NCBI RefSeq assembly: GCF_000165835.1
Contig: NC_014642.1
Span: 1-64,000, forward strand
Length of the DNA stretch: 64,000 bases
Reading direction: 5' to 3'
Origin: Achromobacter xylosoxidans A8
GTDB taxonomy: Bacteria > Pseudomonadota > Gammaproteobacteria > Burkholderiales > Burkholderiaceae_B
The notes beneath the pieces are model-generated. The model searched no databases. It saw only the letters and a program-made list of their open reading frames with translations, and was not told the origin of the DNA. Of the stretch, positions 34,010-44,079 are shown piece after piece (the stretch's first letter is position 1; every line of letters begins with the position of its first letter). The position numbers were made by a program, and so were the translations under genes.

Positions 34010-35026
34010 ATGACAAACACACCGCAACACAGCCTGCCCGACCAGAGTGCTTTCCGCGCATTCCAGGTGCGCCAAGGCGCCGGCCTGACGGCGGGCGTCG
34101 TGCAGTTGGGCCTGGCTGAGCTATCGCCCGGCGGCGTCCTCATCCGCACCGCCTATGCGGGCGTCAACTACAAGGACGCCCTGGCAACCACCGAACACGG
34201 CCGGGTGATCCGCCAGTTTCCGCGCGTGATCGGCGGCGATGCATCCGGCTGGGTGGTGGCGTCGGACAATCCCGCGTTTCGCGAGGGCGACGAAGTCGCC
34301 GTGCTGGGACGCGGTTTCGGCGTGGACCATGACGGAGGTTTTTCGCAGTACCTTCGCGTGCCGGCTGATTGGGTGACGCCGCTGCCGCCCGGCATAACGC
34401 TACTGGAGGCGGCCGGGCTGGGAATTGCCGGCTATACCGCCGCGCTGGCCGTACATCTGTTGGAGGAAGCGGGAGTGCGGCCGGGACAGGGCCGTGTCTT
34501 GGTCAATGGCGCCACCGGCGCCGTGTCCAGCATGGGAATCGAGATGCTGGCGCGACTGGGCCATGGAATCACAGCCGTCAGTTCCAAGGCCGGCCAGGAA
34601 GGGCATTTGCGCGCCCTGGGCGCCCATGAAGTGCTGGCCACGGCCGACCTGTCCGATCGCGGCAGGCCCCTGGAAGCGGCGCGCTGGGCTGCGGCGCTGG
34701 ACTCATTGGGCGGCCAGCATCTGGATTTGATCCTGCGCACGCTTGAGCCGCGCGGCTGCGTGGCCAGCTACGGCAACGTAGCGGGCAACACGCTGACGAC
34801 CAGTGTGCTGCCGTTCATCCTGCGCGGCGTGCGCCTGATCGGCGTGAATCTTACGTACTACATGGATCTGGAAGCCGAACTGTGGAAGCGTTTGGCCACC
34901 GACCTGAAGCCGCAACGCGCCCTGGATCAGGTGCACACCCTGGCGCTGGACGACTTGCCCGGCCAGTTGCAGCGCATGCTGGCGGGCCTGACGGTGGGAC
35001 GCGCGGTCGTTGATCTGGCCGCCTGA
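34010..35026 (+). CDS. Acryloyl-CoA reductase/quinone oxidoreductase (YhdH/AcuI-like MDR)
   Basis: 338 residues from ATG at 34010, preceded by AAAGGAA. Zinc-less medium-chain reductase: SYAGVNYKDALA-like start (TAYAGVNYKDAL), VIGGDASGWV, LVNGATGAVSSMGIEML cofactor motif, and the YhdH-type end (QLQRMLAGLTVGRAVVDL). Reduces small enoyl-CoAs such as acryloyl-CoA with NADPH. May handle a C3 end product of branched-chain degradation. Confidence 0.88.
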   Translation: MTNTPQHSLPDQSAFRAFQVRQGAGLTAGVVQLGLAELSPGGVLIRTAYAGVNYKDALATTEHGRVIRQFPRVIGGDASGWVVASDNPAFREGDEVAVLGRGFGVDHDGGFSQYLRVPADWVTPLPPGITLLEAAGLGIAGYTAALAVHLLEEAGVRPGQGRVLVNGATGAVSSMGIEMLARLGHGITAVSSKAGQEGHLRALGAHEVLATADLSDRGRPLEAARWAAALDSLGGQHLDLILRTLEPRGCVASYGNVAGNTLTTSVLPFILRGVRLIGVNLTYYMDLEAELWKRLATDLKPQRALDQVHTLALDDLPGQLQRMLAGLTVGRAVVDLAA

Positions 35027-35028
35027 AA

Positions 35029-35064
35029 CGCAGCGGGCGGAGATGCGCATCTCCGCCCGCTGCG
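35029..35064. terminator. 36-bp perfect palindrome, bidirectional terminator
   Basis: Arms CGCAGCGGGCGGAGATGC and GCATCTCCGCCCGCTGCG are fully complementary with no unpaired centre. It begins 2 bases after the reductase stop and lies before the convergent Bug gene end at 35108. No long T-run on either side; termination or mRNA end protection for both operons. Confidence 0.75.
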
Positions 35065-35107
35065 CTTCCAGCCGCTGCGCTTCATGAGCGTAGCGCTTTA
35101 TGACCGT

Positions 35108-36142
35108 TCAATCCAAAGTAATGCCAGCCCCTTTGATCACCTTGGCCAAAGATCCCATTTCCGACGTCAGGAACACGCCATATTCCCCGGGCGTGGAGGG
35201 CGTGGCCTGCGCGCTTTGGTTGGCGAAGAAGACCAGCACTTCCGGATCGGCCAACGCCTTGGCCACGGCGCTGTTGAGCTTGGCGATGACCTCGGGCGGC
35301 GTGCCCGCCGGCGCCATCAGGCCCGACCACGCGGACAGATCCAGGCCCTTGGCCACCGTGGCGTCCAGGGTAGGGACGCCGGGCAGGGTATCCAGCGGCT
35401 GTTTGGTTGCAACCGCCAGCGCTTTCAGGCGTCCCGCCTTGATGGCGGGAATCGCGCCCGCCGACGTGGCGAAGTAATAGTCGACCATGCCGGCCATCAA
35501 ATCGGCCAGCGCGGGCGCTTCGCCCTTGTATGGAATATGCGTGCCCTTGATGCCGACGGCGTCCTCGAACGACAGCGAAGCCAGGTGCGTGACGTTGCCG
35601 TTGCCGGCCGATGCGTAGTTGAGCTTGCCGGGATGCGCCTTGGCGTAGGCCACCAACTCCGCTGCGCTCTTGAGCGAAGACTTGGCGGGAACCACCAGCA
35701 CGATGGGCAGGCTGGCGGTCCGTGCGACCGGGATCAAATCCTTGGAGACATCGTACGAAAGGCGCTTGTTGTACAGCGCCGGGCTCGACGCAATGGAAGA
35801 CGTGTTGTACAGCAAGGTATAGCCGTCGGCCGGAGAGCGGCTGACTTCTTCGGCGGCGATATTGCCGTTGGCGCCGGGCTTGTTGTCGATCAGGACATTG
35901 GCGCCCAAGGTGCTGGACATATGCTTGGCCAGCGTGCGCGCGATTGCGTCGGTGCCTCCGCCGGCCGAGAACCCCAGCACGATCCGTATCGGCCTGGATG
36001 GATAGGCGGTCTCGGCGGCGGACGCGAGCGGAGCCGCGCCCAGCATGGCCAGCCCGGCGACGGCAGCGGCCGCGCGGACGACAAAGCCGCGGCGCGAAAC
36101 GAGCCGCGCAGGGGCAACGAAGAATTGGCTGCGTTGAATCAT
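35108..36142 (-). CDS. Bug-family periplasmic receptor with twin-arginine-like signal
   Basis: 344 residues from ATG at 36142. The signal region has SRRGFVVRAAAAVAGLAM, a Tat-like motif, ending near ASAAE; then the Bug motif YPSRPIRIVLGFSAGGGTD. A carboxylate receptor with no TctAB partner nearby. Last gene of the 39.9-35.1 kb operon. Confidence 0.9.
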   Translation of the reverse strand: MIQRSQFFVAPARLVSRRGFVVRAAAAVAGLAMLGAAPLASAAETAYPSRPIRIVLGFSAGGGTDAIARTLAKHMSSTLGANVLIDNKPGANGNIAAEEVSRSPADGYTLLYNTSSIASSPALYNKRLSYDVSKDLIPVARTASLPIVLVVPAKSSLKSAAELVAYAKAHPGKLNYASAGNGNVTHLASLSFEDAVGIKGTHIPYKGEAPALADLMAGMVDYYFATSAGAIPAIKAGRLKALAVATKQPLDTLPGVPTLDATVAKGLDLSAWSGLMAPAGTPPEVIAKLNSAVAKALADPEVLVFFANQSAQATPSTPGEYGVFLTSEMGSLAKVIKGAGITLD

Positions 36143-36203
36143 TTGTCTCTCTGCTGTGTGCGTGGGGTAGGGGCCCCGCACTTTTCTTTTCTGGATAGCC
36201 GGA

Positions 36204-36971
36204 TCAGCCGGCCATGGTCAGGCCGCCGGAAACCGACAGCACCTGGCCGGTAATGAAATGGGCATCGTCCGAAGCCAGGAAGCACACCGCGCCGACCACG
36301 TCTTCGGCCTGCCCGAGCCGGCCGAACGGAATGGCTTTTTCGAGCGCGCTGCGCAGCTTGGCGCCGCTTTCGCCTTCGCCGGCGAAATCACGGAACAGCG
36401 GCGTGTCGGTAGGGCCCGGGCAAACCACGTTCACGTTGATCTGCTTGCGCGCCATCTCGCGTGCCATGGTCTTGGTGAACGCGATGATGCCGCCCTTGCA
36501 AGCCGAATAGACCGATTCGCCGGACGAACCGACCCGGCCTGCGTCGGACGCAATGTTGACGATCCGGCCGCGGCCGCGGCTGGCCATGCCGGTCAGCACG
36601 GCGTGGTGCAGATTGATCGGACCTTTGAGGTTGATGCTGATGATCTTGTCCCACAGCGCCGGATCGGTGTCCAGGAAGCGCGCCGCATGGTCCCAACCCG
36701 CGTTGTTGACCAGCACGTCGACCGGTCCGAGTTCGCCTTCGACCTTGGCCACGGCAGCTACTACGCCGGGATGGTCGGTAATGTCGACCCGGTAAGCGGT
36801 GGCGTGGCCGCCCGCCGCCCGGATTTTCGAGGCAGCTTCGCCCGCCGCGCCCTCGTTCAAGTCGAAAATGGCGACCTTGGCCCCCTCTTGGCCGAAACGC
36901 GCGCAAAGCGCCGCGCCGATGCCGCCGCCGCCGCCGGTGACGATCACAACTTTGTCTTTCAGTCCTTTCAT
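36204..36971 (-). CDS. Short-chain dehydrogenase/reductase
   Basis: 255 residues: TGGGGGIG cofactor motif (12-19), NNAG, catalytic Ser142, Tyr155, Lys159. Probably oxidises a 3-hydroxyacyl-CoA-type intermediate formed by the MaoC protein encoded 19 bases upstream. NAD preference is suggested by FDLNE after the second strand. Confidence 0.9.
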   Translation of the reverse strand: MKGLKDKVVIVTGGGGGIGAALCARFGQEGAKVAIFDLNEGAAGEAASKIRAAGGHATAYRVDITDHPGVVAAVAKVEGELGPVDVLVNNAGWDHAARFLDTDPALWDKIISINLKGPINLHHAVLTGMASRGRGRIVNIASDAGRVGSSGESVYSACKGGIIAFTKTMAREMARKQINVNVVCPGPTDTPLFRDFAGEGESGAKLRSALEKAIPFGRLGQAEDVVGAVCFLASDDAHFITGQVLSVSGGLTMAG

Positions 36972-36990
36972 CGTTAGTCTCCTTTCTGAT

Positions 36991-37467
36991 CTATTGGGTA
37001 CGGCACTTGATCATGCGCAGCGGCGTGTAGGTCATCACCACGGAGCCATCCTGCTTGACCACCTTGTTGAATGTGCGCACCAGGGCGCGCCCCGGGCGGC
37101 TATTGGAGCGGCGGGCTTCGATCACCTCGCATTCGACGTGGATGGTGTCGCCGGCGAAGACCGGTCCCTTGATGTCCAGCTCCATGTTGAGGAACGCGTA
37201 GCCGGTCTTCTGCATGGTGGACTGCGTCAGCAGACCCTCCGACACGCCGTACACCATCGAGCCCGGGGCCAAGCGGCCCTTGATGTCCGATTCATGCTTG
37301 ATGAACTCCATGTCGGTGAACAGCACTTCCGTCATGTGGATGACGTTGATGAACGCGCATATGTCGGCGTCCTGGATGGTGCGGCCCACGGTCTTGAACT
37401 TGCGTCCGATGGGCAGGTCTTCGAAATACATGCCCAGGCCTACGGTTTCGATTTCTTCGCGGCTCAT
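36991..37467 (-). CDS. MaoC-like dehydratase
   Basis: 158 residues. The long MaoC-like pattern VGRTIQDADICAFINVIHMTEVLFTD, GRLAPGSMVYGVSEGLL and GPVFAGDTIHVECEV marks the hot-dog dehydratase group found in CoA-dependent acid catabolism. Between acyl-CoA dehydrogenase and SDR genes, so dehydrogenation, hydration and oxidation are encoded in order. Confidence 0.88.
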   Translation of the reverse strand: MSREEIETVGLGMYFEDLPIGRKFKTVGRTIQDADICAFINVIHMTEVLFTDMEFIKHESDIKGRLAPGSMVYGVSEGLLTQSTMQKTGYAFLNMELDIKGPVFAGDTIHVECEVIEARRSNSRPGRALVRTFNKVVKQDGSVVMTYTPLRMIKCRTQ

Positions 37468-37488
37468 GAATGTCTCCTTGCAGGGGGG

Positions 37489-38643
37489 TTACTTTTTGGC
37501 GGGACGGCCCAGCAGGCCGTTCGAAATGATGTTGCGCTGGATCTGGTTGGTGCCTTCGATGATCTGCAGCACCTTGGCGTCCCGGAAATAGCGGTTGATG
37601 GGGTACTCGGACGAGATGCCGGCGGCGCCGAACAACTGCACGGCGTCGGTGGCGACTTTCATGGCGGTGTCGGAGGCAAAGCACTTCGCCATGGCCGCCA
37701 CCGGCGCCAGTTCGCTCGCCGGCGCGCCGCTATCGACCAGCGACGCGGCGCGATATACCAGGTGTCGGGCCGCTTCGGTCTGTATGGCCATGTCGGCCAG
37801 CATCCAGCGCACGCCCTGGAATTCGCTGACCTGCTGGCCGAAGGCCGCGCGGTTGGTGACAAACTCCACGGCGTGGTCCAGCGCGCCCTGCGCCAGCCCG
37901 ACGCCGCGCGCCCCGATGAGGGGGCGGCTGGCGTTGAAGGCCTCCATCACCGCCCTGAACCCGCCGCCCAGCATGTTTTCCTCGGGCACGAAAACGTTGT
38001 CCAGGAAGAGAGGGCAGGACGGCACACCGCGCGCGCCCATTTTTTCTTCCTTGCGGCCCACTTGCAGGCCCGGCGTGCCTTTCTCGACGACGAACAGGCT
38101 GATGCCGTCTTTTTCGCCTTCGCGATACTTGGCCGCCACCAGGATGAAGTCGGCGATGTCGGAATTCGTGCACCAGATCTTTGCGCCGTTGAGCGTGAAG
38201 CCGCCGTCGACCTTCTCGGCGCGCGTCTTGATGCCGCTGACGTCAGAACCGCTCTGGGCTTCGGTGGTGGAGAAGGCGCCGCGCAGTTCGCCGCTGGCCA
38301 GCCCGGGCAGGAGCCGGGCTTTCTGCGCTTCGGTGCCGCCATGCAGGATGGCGCCGAAGGGCACCCACTGCACCAGCAGCAGGTAGGCCGTGTTGTAGCA
38401 GACGCGGCCGAACTCCTCGATGGCCAGGCAGGCCGACAGCATGCTTCCCGCGCCGCCGTATTGCTCGGGAAAAGGCAGGGTGAAAAGCCCCAGATCCTTG
38501 AGCAGCTCAAACATGTCGTGCGGATACTCCGCCGTGCTGTCGATCTCGTTGGCGCGCGGCGCCACCTTTTCGCGGGCGACCCGCCGGATCAGGTCCTGGA
38601 TCTGGCGCTGGTCGTCGTTCAGTGCGTACTGGCTGTGTTGCAT
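37489..38643 (-). CDS. Acyl-CoA dehydrogenase
   Basis: 384 residues, full family length: helical N-domain, FAD-binding FSTTEAQSGSDVSGIKTRA and KIWCTNSDIADFILVA, and C-terminal RYFRDAKVLQIIEGTNQIQRNII. Oxidises an acyl-CoA at C2-C3, passing electrons to ETF, whose genes lie at 45.4-47.1 kb. The start overlaps the end of the CoA-transferase gene by 25 bases. Confidence 0.92.
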   Translation of the reverse strand: MQHSQYALNDDQRQIQDLIRRVAREKVAPRANEIDSTAEYPHDMFELLKDLGLFTLPFPEQYGGAGSMLSACLAIEEFGRVCYNTAYLLLVQWVPFGAILHGGTEAQKARLLPGLASGELRGAFSTTEAQSGSDVSGIKTRAEKVDGGFTLNGAKIWCTNSDIADFILVAAKYREGEKDGISLFVVEKGTPGLQVGRKEEKMGARGVPSCPLFLDNVFVPEENMLGGGFRAVMEAFNASRPLIGARGVGLAQGALDHAVEFVTNRAAFGQQVSEFQGVRWMLADMAIQTEAARHLVYRAASLVDSGAPASELAPVAAMAKCFASDTAMKVATDAVQLFGAAGISSEYPINRYFRDAKVLQIIEGTNQIQRNIISNGLLGRPAKK

Positions 38644-39881
38644 GCGATGTTCCTGGTTTCGATGATGCGGGCGGCCTCCAGCGCCGCGATGTCGTCGGGC
38701 GACCTGCCCAGCAGCGCGGAAAGCACCTCAGCGGTGTGCTGGCCGCGCAGGGGCGGGGCAAAGCGGTACTCGACCGGCGTGCCGGACAGCCTGATCGGGT
38801 TGGCCACTACGCTGACCGTCGTGCCGCCGGGATGCGGCATCTCCACGCGCAGGCCGCGATGCACCACCTGCGGGTGTTCGAAGACTTGCGCGTAGTTGTT
38901 GATAGACCCGTTGGGCACTTCCGAATTTGCCAGGAGGCCCAGCCAGTGCGCCGAGGGTTGGGAGCGGAATATCGCCTCCAGCGTTTCGACCAGCGCGGCC
39001 CGGTTCACGTTGCGGTCGGGCATGCTAAGAAAGCGCGGATCGCCGGCCAGTTCAGGCGCGCGGATCAGCGCGCACAGCTTCCGGAACTGGCCATCGTTGC
39101 CGCAGCCGATGATGATGTGGCCGTCTGCGGTGGCGAAGGTCTGGTACGGTGCCAGGTTCGGGTGCTCGTTGCCCCAGCGGCGCGGGATGGCGCCGCTGGC
39201 GAAATAGCTGGCGATCTGGTTGGCGCCGAAATTGACCACGGTATCGAGTAACGCCACGTCGATGTGCTGGCCCAACCCCGTCGCGTGGCGGCCCTCGATG
39301 GCCGTAAGAATGCCGATGGTGGCGTTCAACCCCGTAAGCACGTCGGCCACGGCGATGGCCGATTTCATCGGCCCACCGCCCGGCTTGTCGTCGCGTTCGC
39401 CGGTAATGCTCATCAGCCCGCCTTCGCCCTGGAAGATGAAGTCGTAACCGGGCAGGTGGGAATAGGGGCCATCCTGTCCGTACCCGGTTATGGAGCAATA
39501 GACCAGGCGCGGATTTAGCTCGCGCAGCTCGGCATACGACAGGCCGTAGCGGGCCAGGTCGCCCACCTTGTAGTTCTCGACCAGCACGTCGCTTTGCTGC
39601 GCCAGCTCGCGCACAAGCGCCTGGCCTTGTTCGGTCGCGATATCGATGGCGATGGAACGCTTGTTGCGGTTGGCCGACGTGAAATAGGCCGAATCGCCGA
39701 CGCGCTCGCCGGATTCATTATTGATCCAGGGCGGTCCCCAGTGCCGGGTGTCGTCGCCTAGCACGGGGCGCTCGACCTTGATGACGTCGGCGCCCATGTC
39801 CGCCAGCATTTGGGTGCACCATGGGCCGGCCAACACACGGGTGAGGTCCAGGATGCGCAGATGGGATAGAGATCCAGGCAT
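38619..39881 (-). CDS. CaiB/BaiF (class III) CoA-transferase
   Basis: 420 residues from ATG at 39881. An ATG at 39911 would add 10 residues, but it falls inside operator copy C and has no ribosome site, so the shorter start is preferred. Signature LRILDLTRVLAGPWC, VENYKVGDLARYG, catalytic Asp in ADVLTG. A close paralogue of the transferase at 9976-11238. Begins the operon that runs to 35.1 kb. Confidence 0.9.
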   Translation of the reverse strand: MPGSLSHLRILDLTRVLAGPWCTQMLADMGADVIKVERPVLGDDTRHWGPPWINNESGERVGDSAYFTSANRNKRSIAIDIATEQGQALVRELAQQSDVLVENYKVGDLARYGLSYAELRELNPRLVYCSITGYGQDGPYSHLPGYDFIFQGEGGLMSITGERDDKPGGGPMKSAIAVADVLTGLNATIGILTAIEGRHATGLGQHIDVALLDTVVNFGANQIASYFASGAIPRRWGNEHPNLAPYQTFATADGHIIIGCGNDGQFRKLCALIRAPELAGDPRFLSMPDRNVNRAALVETLEAIFRSQPSAHWLGLLANSEVPNGSINNYAQVFEHPQVVHRGLRVEMPHPGGTTVSVVANPIRLSGTPVEYRFAPPLRGQHTAEVLSALLGRSPDDIAALEAARIIETRNIACNTASTH

Positions 39882-39905
39882 GTCGCTTGCTCTGATTGAA
39901 CTGTC

Positions 39906-39930
39906 GTTCATATTTACGAATGATGTTTAT
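39906..39930. promoter_or_regulatory. Cluster 3 operator, copy C
   Basis: GTTCAT-ATTT-ACGAAT, GAT, GTTTAT: same spacing as copy D with two changed bases. Just upstream of the CoA-transferase operon. Confidence 0.7.
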
Positions 39931-40019
39931 GATTCTATATACGAAGCCGATCGGGCACAATCGATTTTCCCGGTTTCGGTGGCTTAATACAACATGATGT
40001 TGATATATGAAGCAAGAAT

Positions 40020-40997
40020 TCAATCCAACTGGATGCCCGAGTCCTGCACGACTTTCTTCCATCGTTCGATCTCGGCGCTCAGGAAAGTCCGGAACTCCTG
40101 TGGCGATGTGGCCTTGGCCACCGCGCCCTGCGACGCCAACCGTGCCGTCACCTCGGAGTCCTTCAGCGCCACGACATAGGCATGGTTCACGCGCGCGATC
40201 ACCTCGGGCGGCGTGCCGGCGGGCGCCATCAGGGCCTGCCATGCGCCCATCTGGAATCCGGGCAATATCACTTCCGAGGCCGTCGGGACGTCCGGCAACA
40301 GGGCAGAGCGCTGCATGCCGGTGACGGCCAGCGCCTTGACGCGGCCGTCCCTGACGTATGGATACGCCGAATTGATCGGATCTGCGAATAGGTCGAGACG
40401 GCCTGCGACGAAGTCCGGGAACGCTCCTGCGCCTCCCTTGTACGGAATATGCGTGGCCTCGATGCCGGCCGCCTGCAGCAGTACGAACATGGCGAGGTGC
40501 GTCAGGTTGCCGGTGCCCGAGGAGCCGTAGTTGAGCTTGCCGGGGTGCTGCCTGGCATACGCCTTGAGATCCGCCACATTGGCCACGCCCAGCGGATTGC
40601 TCGCCATGATCAGCAACGGCTGGTCGATCAGCAACGATACCGGCTCCAGGTTCTTGTCCAGGGCGTACGAAACCTTCTGGCCGAACGCGGCGGTAAAGCC
40701 TAGGGCTGAGGTACTGTGCAATAGCGTGTAGCCGTCGGGCGCCGCCTGGGCCACGGTCTCGGCGCCGATATTGCCGTTCGCCCCGGGCCGATTCTCCACC
40801 ACAACCGGCGTGCCCAGGCTGGCCGACACCTTTGTTGCTAGCAGGCGCGCGACCTGGTCGGTGGCGCCGCCGGCCGCGAACGGCACGATCACCCGAATGG
40901 GCTTGGACGGATAGACCGCCTCAGCGGCGGCCGGGGCGAGGGGGGCGAGAATCAATCCGCCGACGAGCGTGGCGGCCAGCATGTACGTGAACTTCAT
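40020..40997 (-). CDS. Bug-family periplasmic receptor
   Basis: 325 residues from ATG at 40997 (AAGGAGACAGAC upstream). Sec signal peptide (LVGGLILAPLAPAAAEA, cleavage near 24), then YPSKPIRVIVPFAAGGATD and the NLTHLAMFVLL region. Third Bug receptor of the window and, like the others, without TctA/TctB genes nearby. Divergent from the 41.2-kb gene, with operator copy D in between. Confidence 0.92.
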   Translation of the reverse strand: MKFTYMLAATLVGGLILAPLAPAAAEAVYPSKPIRVIVPFAAGGATDQVARLLATKVSASLGTPVVVENRPGANGNIGAETVAQAAPDGYTLLHSTSALGFTAAFGQKVSYALDKNLEPVSLLIDQPLLIMASNPLGVANVADLKAYARQHPGKLNYGSSGTGNLTHLAMFVLLQAAGIEATHIPYKGGAGAFPDFVAGRLDLFADPINSAYPYVRDGRVKALAVTGMQRSALLPDVPTASEVILPGFQMGAWQALMAPAGTPPEVIARVNHAYVVALKDSEVTARLASQGAVAKATSPQEFRTFLSAEIERWKKVVQDSGIQLD

Positions 40998-41048
40998 GTC
41001 TGTCTCCTTTGTGTGTTGGTGTGCGGCCTGCTTCAGGTCGCCCCAATC

Positions 41049-41073
41049 GTTCATATAAATGAACATCATTCAT
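41049..41073. promoter_or_regulatory. Cluster 3 operator, copy D
   Basis: GTTCAT-ATAA-ATGAAC, ATC, ATTCAT; the inverted pair is perfect. In the divergent region between the Bug gene and the crotonase gene. A possible promoter for the latter is TTGACT at 41122 with TGATAT at 41145. Confidence 0.75.
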
Positions 41074-41171
41074 TATTATATCTGCACGAACGATATCGAA
41101 TGCGATTTTTTCTTTACAAGGTTGACTGGATTGAATCATGATATTGATATAAATACGTACCGGAGACAGAC

Positions 41172-41942
<771 letters not shown>

Positions 41943-41990
41943 GCGCCTCGCCGTTGCGCCGCTCCCACCCCCGATACGCGGAAAACCGAC

Positions 41991-44009
41991 ATGCATACCT
42001 ACCGGAACCTGCTCGAGCCCTATGATTTCGGCTTCCTGAAGCTGCGCAACCGCATGGTCATGGGCGCCATGCACACCCGCATCGAGACGCTGGACCAGCC
42101 GGTGCAGCGGCTGGCCGAATTTTTCCGCGAGCGCACCCGCGGCGAAATCGGGCTGATCCTCACCGGCGGCTTCGCGCCCGACCTCGCCGGCCGCATGGAA
42201 GAAGACGCGCCGGTGCTGGACAGCCCGGACCAGCTGGCCGTGCATCAGGCGATCTGCCGCGCGGTCCACGAAGAGGGCGGCCGCATTGTGCTGCAGATCC
42301 TGCATGCCGGACGCTACGCCAGGCATGCTCTGTGCGTCGGCCCTACCGACCAGCGCGCGTCCATCAACCGGTACGTGCCGCGCACCATGAGCGCCGCGGA
42401 CATCGCCGCGACCGTGCAGGCCATCGCCAACACGGCTCGGCTGGCGCGCGAAGCCGGCTACGACGGCGTCGAAATCATGGGCTCCGAGGGCTATCTGCTC
42501 AACGAGTTCGTCAGCCTACGCACCAATACCCGCGACGACGCCTATGGCGGCGGCTTCGAGCGGCGCATCCGTTTCCCGCTGGAGACGGTGCAGGCGGTGC
42601 GCGCCGCGGCCGGCCGAGATTTCCTGCTGGTCTACCGGATATCCGCCATCGATCTGGTCGAAGACGGGCTGACGGGCGCCGAGACCGCGCAGTTCGCCGC
42701 GCGCCTGCAACAGGCCGGCGTCGACATGCTCAATACCGGCATCGGCTGGCACGAATCGACCATTCCCACCATCGCCGCCTCGGTGCCGCGCGCCGGCTGG
42801 GCCTTCGCCGTGCGCAACATCAAGCAGGCGGTGTCGATTCCCGTGATCGCGTCCAACCGCATCAGCACCCCGCAGACGGGCGAGCAGTTGCTGGCCGACG
42901 GCGTGGCGGACTTCGTCTCGATGGCGCGGCCCTTGCTGGCCGACCCGGAGTTCGCCGCCAAGGCGCGCCAGGGCCGCGCCGACCTGATCAATCGCTGCAT
43001 AGCTTGTAACCAGGCCTGCCTGGACCGCATCTTCACCGAGCGCAGCGCATCCTGCTTGGTCAATCCGCGCGCCGGGCGCGAGCTGGATTACCCGCGCGGC
43101 CGGGCCGGCGCGCGCCAGCGCATCGCGGTGATAGGCGGCGGTGCGGCGGGCATGGCTTTCGCCGTCTACGCCGCCGAGCGCGGCCACGCGATCACGCTGT
43201 ACGAAGCCGAAGCCGAGCTGGGCGGCCAGCTGAATCTGGCCCGGCGCGTGCCCGGCAAGAGCGAGTTCGACGAAACCCTGCGTTATTTCCGCGCGCGCCT
43301 GGCCGAGCTGGAGGTGCGCGTCGAACTGGGCAGGCGTGTGACGGCCGCTGAACTGCGCCAGGCCGGCCACGACGCCGTCGTGGTGGCCACCGGCGTGGCG
43401 CCGCGCCGTCCCGACATCGAGGGGCTGGACCACGCCAAGGTGGGGTTCTACGACGAGGTGCTGTCGGGCCGGCGCAAGGTGGGCCAGCGCGTCGCCATCA
43501 TCGGCACCGGCGGCGTCGCCTTCGACACCGCCGCCTTCCTGCTGGCCGAGGCCGACGAATCCCTGTCGCCCGAACTATTCACTCGCCACTGGGGCATCGA
43601 CGCCACGCTGCGCAGTCCCGGCGGCCTGGCCGCGCCGGCGCCGCAAAAGGCAGGCCGCTCGATCCACATGCTGCAACGCAGCCTGGACAAGCCGGGCGGC
43701 CATCTGGGCAAGAGCACCGGCTGGATACTCAAGTCCCGGCTGCGCCGCGCCGGCGTGCAGACGCTGGCCGGCGTGACCTATCACCGCATCTGCGATGCCG
43801 GCCTGGAGTATTCCTGCGACGGAGTAACCCAGGTCCTGCCGGTGGACGATGTCATCGTCTGTGCCGGCCAGCTCTCGCGCGACGAGATCAGCCTGGCGCT
43901 GGCGGGGTCCGGCCTGCGAGTCGCCAGGATTGGCGGCGCCCGCCATGCCGTCGAACTGGACGCCGCCCGCGCGATCGAGGAAGCCCTGCAACTGGCCCAA
44001 AGTTTCTGA
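41991..44009 (+). CDS. 2,4-dienoyl-CoA reductase-like flavoprotein (FMN, 4Fe-4S, FAD)
   Basis: 672 residues. N-terminal OYE-like barrel (LRNRMVMGAMHTRIE, LNEFVSLRTNTRDDAYGG), iron-sulfur Cys336, Cys339, Cys343 and Cys355, then FAD/NAD domains (VIGGGAAGMAFAVYAAERG). The layout of FadH, which removes double bonds at even positions during breakdown of unsaturated acyl-CoAs with NADPH. Placed between two crotonase genes. Other members of this class act on enones or trimethylamine. Confidence 0.9.
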   Translation: MHTYRNLLEPYDFGFLKLRNRMVMGAMHTRIETLDQPVQRLAEFFRERTRGEIGLILTGGFAPDLAGRMEEDAPVLDSPDQLAVHQAICRAVHEEGGRIVLQILHAGRYARHALCVGPTDQRASINRYVPRTMSAADIAATVQAIANTARLAREAGYDGVEIMGSEGYLLNEFVSLRTNTRDDAYGGGFERRIRFPLETVQAVRAAAGRDFLLVYRISAIDLVEDGLTGAETAQFAARLQQAGVDMLNTGIGWHESTIPTIAASVPRAGWAFAVRNIKQAVSIPVIASNRISTPQTGEQLLADGVADFVSMARPLLADPEFAAKARQGRADLINRCIACNQACLDRIFTERSASCLVNPRAGRELDYPRGRAGARQRIAVIGGGAAGMAFAVYAAERGHAITLYEAEAELGGQLNLARRVPGKSEFDETLRYFRARLAELEVRVELGRRVTAAELRQAGHDAVVVATGVAPRRPDIEGLDHAKVGFYDEVLSGRRKVGQRVAIIGTGGVAFDTAAFLLAEADESLSPELFTRHWGIDATLRSPGGLAAPAPQKAGRSIHMLQRSLDKPGGHLGKSTGWILKSRLRRAGVQTLAGVTYHRICDAGLEYSCDGVTQVLPVDDVIVCAGQLSRDEISLALAGSGLRVARIGGARHAVELDAARAIEEALQLAQSF

Positions 44010-44079
44010 CCGCAATCCCGGCCCGCCGGCCACCGGCGGCCGATCTCATCCATGTTTCCAACCCTGGGAAGACACTCTC

